A stretch of DNA of 5,130 bases from Pseudomonadota bacterium (lineage in GTDB: Bacteria > Pseudomonadota > Alphaproteobacteria > Acetobacterales > Acetobacteraceae): positions 1-5,130 of the forward strand of contig JAKAZJ010000201.1 of NCBI GenBank assembly GCA_021826565.1, read 5' to 3'. A model generated the notes under the pieces. It was given only the letters and a program-made list of their open reading frames with translations, was not told where the DNA came from and ran no database searches. Made by a program: the position numbers and the translations under genes. Of the stretch, positions 1 through 5,130 are shown piece after piece (position 1 is the stretch's first letter; every line of letters begins with the position of its first letter).

Positions 1-110
1 GCCGCCTTCTCCGCGGCACAGCCGGCGACCGCGGCGAAGTCCAGTCCCGCCAGCGCCGCGTTCTCGCGTTCCAGCACGGCGCAAAGCCGGCGCACGGCGT
101 CCGCTTTCAT
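1..110 (-). CDS. FlgN-like flagellar export chaperone, N-terminal fragment
   Basis: Only the first 36 codons are in the window; the gene continues past the left edge. The start ATG at 110-108 overlaps the stop of the rod-binding gene as ATGA, so it is the third gene of the flgI operon. The visible peptide begins MKADAVRRLCAVLERENAAL and continues with a Gly-Leu-Asp-Phe segment and an Ala-rich stretch ending in Glu-Lys-Ala. Spaced leucines, a Glu in 'LERE', then 'AL...LD' and a later Lys match the opening helix of FlgN-family proteins. These are helical cytoplasmic chaperones for the hook-filament junction proteins FlgK and FlgL. A FlgN-like or small uncharacterised flagellar gene after flgI and a rod-binding gene is plausible in alphaproteobacteria. 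The family call is inference from a short helix and position. The reading frame itself is well supported by the overlap. Confidence 0.55.
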   Translation of the reverse strand, partial: MKADAVRRLCAVLERENAALAGLDFAAVAGCAAEKA

Positions 111-397
111 CGCTTTGCCTCCTGCTCGGCCAGCAGCGCGCGGAACACCGGCGCGGCCAGGCCCAGGCCGCCACGCGCCGCCATCTCCTTGCCCATTTCC
201 TGCACCAGCATCGGCCGCCAGGTTGCCTCGGCGCTGCCGCCGCCGAACATCCCGTGCGCGCCATGGACGGTCTTGAACATCGGCGCCAGCAGCGCGCCCA
301 GGGTCATGCCCTCGAACGCCTTCGCCGCCCGCCAGAGCCGCGCCGCCTGGTCCGGGGGCAAGGATGAAGCGGGCGGACCGGATGCCGGCAGGATCAT
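107..397 (-). CDS. flgJ: FlgJ-type rod-binding protein (single domain)
   Basis: This 96-residue protein matches the N-terminal rod-binding domain of FlgJ, which acts in the periplasm as scaffold or cap for flagellar rod assembly. The diagnostic region is residues 28-90: a 'FEGMTLGALLAPMF' helix, a Gly-rich 'HGMFGGGSAE' turn, 'WRPMLVQEMGKEMA', then 'GGLGLAAPVFRALL'. This is the family pattern FE-M-L--LL-PMF ... FGGG--E--W--ML--E--K--A--GG-G-A--V. The C-terminal glucosaminidase domain of enterobacterial FlgJ is absent, as is usual in alphaproteobacteria, where another lytic enzyme must open the peptidoglycan. No signal peptide is visible, which fits export through the flagellar type III apparatus. 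The ATG at 397 overlaps the flgI stop (ATGA), and the stop overlaps the next gene in the same way, so the three genes are probably translationally coupled. The symbol is by domain homology; such proteins are also annotated simply as rod-binding protein. Confidence 0.88.
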   Translation of the reverse strand: MILPASGPPASSLPPDQAARLWRAAKAFEGMTLGALLAPMFKTVHGAHGMFGGGSAEATWRPMLVQEMGKEMAARGGLGLAAPVFRALLAEQEAKR

Positions 398-1503
398 CGC
401 ACCACCAGATCGGCCTGCAACGCGCCGGCCGCCTTGATCGACTGCAGAATGGTAATCAGATCGCGCGGCCCGATCCCCAGCGCGTTCAGGCTGGCCACCA
501 GCGCGCGCAAGGTCACCGTGCCGCGCACGATCCCCAGCTTGTTGCCGTGATGATCGTTGATCTGGATCTTGGTGCCGGGCGTGGTCACGGTGGTGCCGTT
601 CGACAGCGCGCCGGGCTGGCTGACCTGTGGCGTCTCGGTCACCCGGACCGTCAGATTGCCCTGCGCGATCGCCACCGTGCTGATCCGCACATTCGCGCCC
701 ATGACCACGGTGCCGGAGGCTTCGTCGATCACCACCACCGCCGGATCGTCCGGAACGATGCGCAGGTCCTCGACCGTCGCCAGGGTGCTGATCGGGTCGC
801 GTCCGGTCAGGTTCAGCACCACGGTGCGCGGGTCCGTGACGCGCGCGATCGGACCCAGCGCGGTGTCGATCGCGGCGCGGATGCGCTCGGCGGTGGTCAG
901 GTCCGGATTGCGCAGGCTGAGATACAGGCTTTTCTTCCGGTCCAGGTGGAACGGGACTTCTTTCTCCACGTTCGCGCCATTGGCGATATGGCCGGCGGTC
1001 GGCACGCCGCGGGTGACCGAGGCCGCGGCGCCCGAGGCCGCGACCGCCCCGGTCGCCACCGCGCCTTGCGCCACGGCGTACACCTCGCCATCCGCGCCCA
1101 GCAGCGGCGTGACCAGCAGCGTGCCCCCGGTCAGATCGGTTGCATCGCCCAACGAGGACACGGTGACATCGATCCGGTCGCCGTTGCGGGCGAAGGCCGG
1201 CAGTTCGGCGGTGACCATGACCGCGGCGACGTTCTTGGTTTGCAGCTTGGCTTCCAGATCGCGTGTGTTCACCCCCAGCCGTTCCAGCATCCCCACCAGC
1301 GATTCGCGGGTGAACACGGCGTTGTTCAGGCTGTCGCCGGTGTTGTGCAGGCCGACCACCAGGCCGTAGCCGATCAGTTGGTTGTCGCGCACGCCTTCCA
1401 CGTCGGCGATGTCCTTGATCCGCACCTGCGCCAGCGCGGGTGGGATCAGGGCCAGCAGCAGCAGCAGCGACAACAGGGGGCGGCGAAAACCTGGCACGGG
1501 CAT
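394..1503 (-). CDS. flgI: Flagellar basal-body P-ring protein FlgI
   Basis: FlgI forms the P-ring, the periplasmic bushing around the flagellar rod in the peptidoglycan layer. The 369-residue length is close to the family norm of about 365-370. Residues 1-25 are a Sec signal peptide: Arg-Arg at 7-8, a leucine core at 10-17, and a likely cut after Ala-Leu-Ala at 25. The mature protein opens with 'VRIKDIADVEGVRDNQLIGY' and then 'GLVVGLHNTGD', the strongest FlgI signature. The C-terminus 'LGIGPRDLITILQSIKAAGA' followed by LQADLVVR is also characteristic. The start is ambiguous: ATG at 1503 follows AAGGA with no spacer, while an in-frame GTG two codons later (1497) has a 6-base spacer. Both leave the signal peptide working, and I list the ATG. 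It is the first gene of the minus-strand operon, overlaps the rod-binding gene by 4 bases, and lies behind a sigma-54-type promoter. It is divergent from fliX. Confidence 0.97.
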   Translation of the reverse strand: MPVPGFRRPLLSLLLLLALIPPALAQVRIKDIADVEGVRDNQLIGYGLVVGLHNTGDSLNNAVFTRESLVGMLERLGVNTRDLEAKLQTKNVAAVMVTAELPAFARNGDRIDVTVSSLGDATDLTGGTLLVTPLLGADGEVYAVAQGAVATGAVAASGAAASVTRGVPTAGHIANGANVEKEVPFHLDRKKSLYLSLRNPDLTTAERIRAAIDTALGPIARVTDPRTVVLNLTGRDPISTLATVEDLRIVPDDPAVVVIDEASGTVVMGANVRISTVAIAQGNLTVRVTETPQVSQPGALSNGTTVTTPGTKIQINDHHGNKLGIVRGTVTLRALVASLNALGIGPRDLITILQSIKAAGALQADLVVR

Positions 1504-1557
1504 TCCTTGGGGGGACGTTAACCTTCCGCGGCGACAACGGTCGCGCTCGATCGAAGG

Positions 1558-1572
1558 GCAAGCGCCATGCCA
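1558..1572 (-). promoter_or_regulatory. Sigma-54 (RpoN) -24/-12 promoter of the flgI operon
   Basis: Read on the minus strand the site is TGGCATGGCGCTTGC. It fits the sigma-54 consensus TGGCAC-N5-TTGC with a single C-to-T change, and the invariant GG and GC dinucleotides have the required 10 bases between them. The predicted transcription start is about 1546, giving a leader of about 43 bases to the flgI ATG. Middle and late flagellar structural genes of alphaproteobacteria such as Caulobacter are commonly sigma-54 dependent and need an enhancer-binding activator (FlbD), so the position and gene type agree. Expression is not shown by the sequence alone. Confidence 0.75.
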
Positions 1573-1629
1573 GGGCCGCAACCGCGCTGCGGCGCGCGGC
1601 GACGGGTCCAGGCGGGTGGGCAGCATGTG

Positions 1630-1651
1630 CCGGGCGGAACATCCCGCCGGG
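1630..1651. repeat. Inverted repeat between flgI and fliX, candidate activator or operator site
   Basis: CCGGGCGG and CCGCCGGG form 8-base arms with one mismatch, separated by AACATC. The repeat lies about 84-105 bases upstream of the predicted flgI sigma-54 start and 22-43 bases upstream of the fliX start codon. That is the usual enhancer distance for a sigma-54 activator, and it is also a place from which fliX could be repressed or read through as an RNA hairpin. In GC-rich DNA such repeats arise by chance fairly often, so binding by FlbD or another protein is a guess. Confidence 0.35.
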
Positions 1652-1662
1652 CCGTTCGGGAC

Positions 1663-1667
1663 GGAGG
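1663..1667 (+). promoter_or_regulatory. Shine-Dalgarno of fliX, decides the GTG start
   Basis: GGAGG lies 5 bases before the GTG at 1673. It selects this start over the in-frame ATG at 1625, which has no comparable site and would add 16 residues without family resemblance. An out-of-frame ATG at 1671 runs straight into TGA (ATGTGA) and overlaps the GTG. Confidence 0.7.
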
Positions 1668-1672
1668 GCTAT

Positions 1673-2098
1673 GTGACCGCGATCGACGCTGTGGGACGCG
1701 CCGCCGGGCTGGCGGGGCCGGCGCGCCAGGCGGCGCCGGAGGGCGGGTTTGCGATGGCCGGTGCCCCCTCCGGTGCCCCATCCCCGGCCGCCGCCGCGAC
1801 CGCCGAGATCTACCCTGCCGCGATGGCAGGGTTGCTCGCGTTGCAGGAGGGGGTGTGCGGCTACCGTCGCGACCCCGCCGCGCGCCGCGCCGGGCACGCG
1901 CTTTTGGGGGCGCTGGCCGCGCTGCAACATGCGCTGTTGGCTCGCGGTGGGGAGGCGGCGGCACTGGCCCGACTCCGCGCCCTGCTTGGGGAGATGCCAT
2001 CGGCCGAGGACCCCGCGCTGGTGGCCGCGCTGGCCGCGATCGCGCTGCGCTGCCGCATCGAACTGGCGCGGCGGGAGGCGCCGATCGCGGCGGAATAG
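1673..2098 (+). CDS. fliX: FliX, flagellar assembly regulator
   Basis: The protein has 141 residues from the GTG start, matching the length of Caulobacter FliX (about 140). FliX proteins have a poorly conserved flexible N-terminus followed by a helical domain. Here residues 1-45 are Ala/Gly/Pro-rich and residues 50-135 carry the family-like helices: 'MAGLLALQE', 'DPAARRAGHALLGALAALQH', 'GGEAAALARLRALL', and 'DPALVAALAAIALRCRIELA'. The last of these, a Pro-x-Leu then a helix ending Arg-x-x-(Val/Ile)-Glu-Leu-Ala, is the most characteristic. In Caulobacter, FliX works with the activator FlbD to link completion of early basal-body structures to sigma-54 transcription of later flagellar genes. Divergence from flgI fits that role. 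No transmembrane helix is visible. Its promoter is not clear; a TTAACC at 1518 and a defective sigma-54-like site at 1492 are candidates. Assignment is from pattern and context. Confidence 0.85.
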   Translation: MTAIDAVGRAAGLAGPARQAAPEGGFAMAGAPSGAPSPAAAATAEIYPAAMAGLLALQEGVCGYRRDPAARRAGHALLGALAALQHALLARGGEAAALARLRALLGEMPSAEDPALVAALAAIALRCRIELARREAPIAAE

Positions 2099-2155
2099 CG
2101 GCGGCGGCTGCGACGCGGGTTTCATGTCAGCCCGTTGAACCTTCATCGCGCGGCC

Positions 2156-2184
2156 TTGGCGCGGCCATGACCCGCGTCTATAAG
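2156..2184 (+). promoter_or_regulatory. Sigma-70-type promoter of dksA
   Basis: TTGGCG at 2156-2161 and TATAAG at 2179-2184 are separated by exactly 17 bases. This is the housekeeping spacing, and both elements resemble alphaproteobacterial -35 (TTGAC-) and -10 (TATAAT) boxes. The predicted start is near 2191, giving a leader of about 49 bases. It stands in the 141-base gap between fliX and dksA, so dksA can be expressed apart from the flagellar cascade. The GC-rich stretch between -10 and start would fit discriminator-type, ppGpp-responsive control, which is inference. Confidence 0.65.
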
Positions 2185-2239
2185 CCCGCGCGTTGGTCGC
2201 CGCGGCGCGTGGCGAGACAAGGGCAGGATCGGCAAAAGC

Positions 2240-2656
<417 letters not shown>

Positions 2657-2702
2657 GCCGGCCACCAACGCTTTCTTAACCCGCCGGTCCTATCCCGCGC
2701 CG

Positions 2703-3809
2703 ATGCCCCCGGACGCGGCGATCAGCCTCCCTTTGGTCCAGTCCTTCCACCCCGCGACCTTTTTGGAACGCGGGGTCGCGCTGCCGTTCACCACCCCCGC
2801 TCTGGCCAACACCCGCGGGCGCCCGACGGAACGCGACGGGTTCGACCTGATCGTGCCCAATCCCTCGGGCGGGCGCGGGGTTTATATCATCGGCTGGGAC
2901 GGCGTGCGGCAGCTCTGTCGCCCGACCATGCATGACACCCATCTGGCCGCCCGTCTGGCGGCGCTGCGCTCGGTCACGCCCGGGGAGATCCGCCGCGCCG
3001 AACGCGCGCTTCTGGCCGAAGGGCTGGGCGGGCGGGAAGGCCAGGCCGCCGCCCAGGCCACCGCCGCCGCCGATCGCCAGGACCGGCTGGTGACCAATTT
3101 TCGGCTGCTGCTCGCGTTGGTTTCCCAGGTGGATCCGGACCACGCCGCGGGCGCGCCGGCAAACGAGGTGGAGCAGCGCGCCCGTCGTAGCCTGGCCCGT
3201 ATCGCCCCGCGGCTGAACCGCAGCACCGAGGCGATTGCCGCCGCGCTGGAAGAGCTGGCGGGCGTGTTCGCCCCGATCGGCCTGCCCGAGCAGGCCCCGC
3301 CCGCGCGGATCCCGCGCATCCTGGCCGGGCTGCGGCTGGTGCATCTGGAAACCGGCCAATGGGCACGTCAGCGTAACGGTGAGGATGGCGGCCAGGCCGG
3401 GCTGGTCGCCGCCGGCGCCGAGCTCACCTTGGCCTGCGCCGCGCAGAGCCTGCGTGAGGCACAGGGCCTGACCGCCGCCATGATCGAATTGCTGCGCGAC
3501 TGGGGCAGCGATCCGGCCGCGGTCGCCACGCGGCTGGCGCGGCCGGAATGGTTGCTGGACGGGTGGGAGCCGATCGTCCTGCTGTGGCGCGGCGCGCAGA
3601 CGGATGCGGAGCGGATCGCCGCGCTGGCCGACATGGCGGCGCTGGTCCCGGTACTGCCGCGCGAGGTCGCGGCCTGGATGGGGACCGAGGTGGACGTGGA
3701 GGCCTTGTCGCGTATCCGGCGCAGCGTGCGGCTCAATCAGGATTGGCGCACCGGGCAGACGTTCGATCGGATCGCCCGCAACGAACGGCTGCGGGCGTTG
3801 GCGGCATGA
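2703..3809 (+). CDS. Conserved-looking protein of unknown function (368 residues)
   Basis: I do not recognise this family. The reading frame is convincing from codon pattern and from the ATGA overlap with the next gene. From ATG 2703 the protein has two parts. Residues about 16-75 look like a compact beta-rich module: 'FLERGVALPFTTP', then 'DGFDLIVPNPSGGRGVYIIG' and 'WDGVRQLCRPTMHDTHL', with Gly-Gly, two Trp-Asp/Cys-Arg neighbourhoods and His77/His80. Residues 80-368 are almost wholly helical and Ala/Arg/Leu-rich: 'RRAERALLAEGLG', a helix near 130-142, 'EAIAAALEELAGVFAPIGLP', 'RIPRILAGLRLVHLETGQW', 'PEWLLDGWEPIVLLW', and a closing Arg-rich segment 'ALSRIRRSVRLNQDWRTGQT'. There is no signal peptide or membrane helix, so it is probably cytoplasmic. 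The start is not certain: no good Shine-Dalgarno precedes 2703 and the frame is open upstream into dksA. It begins 46 bases after dksA with no terminator between, so read-through is likely. Confidence 0.8.
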   Translation: MPPDAAISLPLVQSFHPATFLERGVALPFTTPALANTRGRPTERDGFDLIVPNPSGGRGVYIIGWDGVRQLCRPTMHDTHLAARLAALRSVTPGEIRRAERALLAEGLGGREGQAAAQATAAADRQDRLVTNFRLLLALVSQVDPDHAAGAPANEVEQRARRSLARIAPRLNRSTEAIAAALEELAGVFAPIGLPEQAPPARIPRILAGLRLVHLETGQWARQRNGEDGGQAGLVAAGAELTLACAAQSLREAQGLTAAMIELLRDWGSDPAAVATRLARPEWLLDGWEPIVLLWRGAQTDAERIAALADMAALVPVLPREVAAWMGTEVDVEALSRIRRSVRLNQDWRTGQTFDRIARNERLRALAA

Positions 3810-5008
3810 GCGGCGCCGGCGAAGCCCGCGCGCTGGCCCGTGCCCTGGCGGGCGCGGAAGAAAGCCGGATCGCCAAGGCGGTGGCGCTGGTGGACGCCAT
3901 GCCGGAACGCGGCGCGGCGGATGGTCTGATCGCGCCGCTGCGCGGGCGGCTGGCCGCGCTGCATCTCCACCGGGCGGTCAATTTCGGACGGCTGCTGTTC
4001 CTGCCGCTGGACCCGGTGATCGTGGCGCCCCAGGGCTGGCAGCCGGGCACGGCGCTGGTGCCGCGCACCGCGCTGGCGCCGCTGATCGCCGCGGTGCGGG
4101 TCGCGCTGGGCCCGGCGGTGGCGCCGATCGGCGCGGCGCTGGCCGCCTGCCCGGACGCCGGCGTCGCCGGTACCCGGCTGGGCCCGGCGCTGTGGCCGCA
4201 TGCGGTGGCGGCGCTGCGGGCGCTCGCCGCCACCGGGACGGTGCCGGGCTGGGACGCGACCGGCCTGCCCGCCGCTGCCGCCGCGCCGCTGACGCTGGCC
4301 ATCGCCGCGGTGCTGGAAGCCTGGCCGGGTCTTTGTCCATTGGCGGTCCCCCTGGTTGCGGCCGACGGCGACTGCCGGGCGTTGGTCGAGGCAGCCTTAC
4401 GCGGCGCGGCGGCGGCCGGACCGGAGGCATGGGCGCTGGTCGCCGCGGTCGCTCTGGCCCGTGCGGCCGACCCGGTGGTGGTCGCGCTGGTCGCGGCCGA
4501 GCAGGCGGAGAAAGGCGGCCCCGCGCTGCATCGGGGGCTGGAGCAGGCGCTGACCGTGGCGACCGGGGTGCTGGAACGCGCGGCGGAAGCTCCGGCCACC
4601 CTGGCCGCCGACGCTGTGCGTCGCGCCGGGCGGCTGGTGGCGGCGCTGGTCGATCGCGCGGGGCCCTCGCAGCGCGCCGCGCTGGGGGCGTTCGCGCGGC
4701 GGCTGGATGCGTCCTGCCGCGCGCGGGTGACGGCGGAATGCGGCGCGGCGCTGCTCGCTCCGCTGGCGGCGTTGACCACGCCCGCGAACGACGCCGCGAT
4801 GACGGGGTTCGAGACGGCGGCCCGGGGTTTGCGCGACCTGGCGCAGGAAGCGCGACGGATCGGTTCCGCCGGCGCCTACGACGCGCTGTTTCGCGATGCG
4901 GCCGAGAAAGTGCGCGCGGCGCCCGAAGGTCTGACACGAATGGACCGGGCGCGGCTGGTGGAAATCCTGGATGGGCCGGAGGCCGGTTTGGCGGTATTGA
5001 CCGGGTAG
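3806..5008 (+). CDS. Alanine-rich protein of unknown function (400 residues)
   Basis: I do not recognise this family. The ATG at 3806 overlaps the previous stop (ATGA), implying translational coupling and a shared function with that gene. Residues 1-55 are charged helices ('ESRIAKAVALVDAMPERGA', 'LIAPLRGRLAALHLHRAV'). Residues 57-92 hold the most distinctive segment: 'VNFGRLLFLPLDPVIVAPQG' then 'WQPGTALVPRTALAPL', rich in Phe, Pro and Trp and likely the conserved core. Residues 93-320 are very Ala-rich helices with Pro/Gly breaks (for example 'PLTLAIAAVLEAWPGLCPLA', 'AWALVAAVALARAADPVVVA', 'AVRRAGRLVAALVDRAGPSQ'). This could be an alpha-solenoid, although no strict repeat period is evident. 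Residues 333-390 return to charged helices ('FETAARGLRDLAQEARRIGS', 'RMDRARLVEILDG'). The hydrophobic stretches contain charges or prolines, so I do not call membrane segments. The only visible function clue is the operon with the preceding unknown gene downstream of dksA. Confidence 0.82.
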   Translation: MSGAGEARALARALAGAEESRIAKAVALVDAMPERGAADGLIAPLRGRLAALHLHRAVNFGRLLFLPLDPVIVAPQGWQPGTALVPRTALAPLIAAVRVALGPAVAPIGAALAACPDAGVAGTRLGPALWPHAVAALRALAATGTVPGWDATGLPAAAAAPLTLAIAAVLEAWPGLCPLAVPLVAADGDCRALVEAALRGAAAAGPEAWALVAAVALARAADPVVVALVAAEQAEKGGPALHRGLEQALTVATGVLERAAEAPATLAADAVRRAGRLVAALVDRAGPSQRAALGAFARRLDASCRARVTAECGAALLAPLAALTTPANDAAMTGFETAARGLRDLAQEARRIGSAGAYDALFRDAAEKVRAAPEGLTRMDRARLVEILDGPEAGLAVLTG

Positions 5009-5130
5009 CGGCGGGCCACAGCCGCCCTGCCAGGCACGAAGCGTTCCCGCGCCGACACGCGCCTACGGCCGCTGGCGTGAAGGGCGCGCGCCGATGCCAG
5101 GGCGCACATCCCCGGTTCTCGCGATCGCCC
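5009..5130. other. Right-edge region with no clear gene
   Basis: The 122 bases after the last stop contain no convincing gene or RNA. A short GGCGG/CCGCC pair just after the stop could fold but lacks a T-run, so it is not called a terminator. An ATG at 5094, nine bases after GAAGGG, opens a plus-strand frame (MPGRTSPVLAIA) that runs off the edge and might be the start of the next gene. Twelve codons are too few to judge. Confidence 0.4.

Noticed and set aside
364..1521. Long plus-strand open frames antisense to flgI
   Set aside because: His/Arg/Gln-rich translation with no recognisable motif, directly opposite the confident flgI codons.
2118..2143. Weak hairpin (GGTT...AACC) after fliX as a terminator
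   Set aside because: Only four pairs with a long loop and no run of T; too weak to call.
2657..2690. CCGGC/GCCGG pair between dksA and the next gene as a terminator
   Set aside because: Short stem, long loop and no T-run; read-through is more likely.
3733..4937. Minus-strand open frames antisense to the 3806-5008 gene
   Set aside because: Ser/Ala/Arg/Pro-rich shadows; the plus-strand frame has the coupled ATGA start and more natural residue mix.
5094..5130. Start of a further plus-strand gene
   Set aside because: GAAGGG plus ATG is suggestive, but only 12 codons are visible and no family can be recognised, so it is mentioned only in the edge entry.

Overview
The window is very GC-rich DNA with dense, short-overlap genes. 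It most likely comes from an alphaproteobacterium, probably Rhodospirillales/Acetobacteraceae-like. This rests on a FliX homologue (an alphaproteobacterial flagellar regulator), a DksA lacking most zinc-ligand cysteines (a form known in alphaproteobacteria), a free-standing rod-binding domain instead of a two-domain FlgJ, and base composition. The family-level placement is inference.

Left part, minus strand (1-1503): a flagellar basal-body operon read right to left. It holds flgI (P-ring protein, Sec signal peptide), a 96-residue FlgJ-type rod-binding protein, and the start of a FlgN-like export chaperone that runs off the left edge. All three are joined by ATGA stop/start overlaps. A well-matched sigma-54 promoter (1558-1572) lies about 55 bases upstream of flgI. 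An inverted repeat (1630-1651) sits near -95 relative to the predicted start, where a bacterial enhancer-binding protein such as FlbD would bind.

Middle, plus strand (1673-2656): fliX, divergent from flgI and starting with GTG behind a strong Shine-Dalgarno, then dksA with its own sigma-70-type promoter (TTGGCG, 17-base spacer, TATAAG). FliX is known in Caulobacter to couple basal-body assembly to FlbD/sigma-54 transcription, so the regulator sits back to back with a likely target operon. DksA is an RNA polymerase secondary-channel factor that works with ppGpp. Its coiled-coil tip is intact, but only one of four zinc cysteines remains.

Right part, plus strand (2703-5008): two genes I do not recognise (368 and 400 residues). 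They overlap by ATGA and start 46 bases after dksA. Both are mostly helical, rich in alanine and arginine, and have no signal peptide or clear membrane segment. This pair is the least explained content of the window. The last about 120 bases hold no clear gene; a possible downstream start at 5094 is weak.

The remaining long open frames on both strands, including an 853-codon minus-strand frame, are high-GC shadows.
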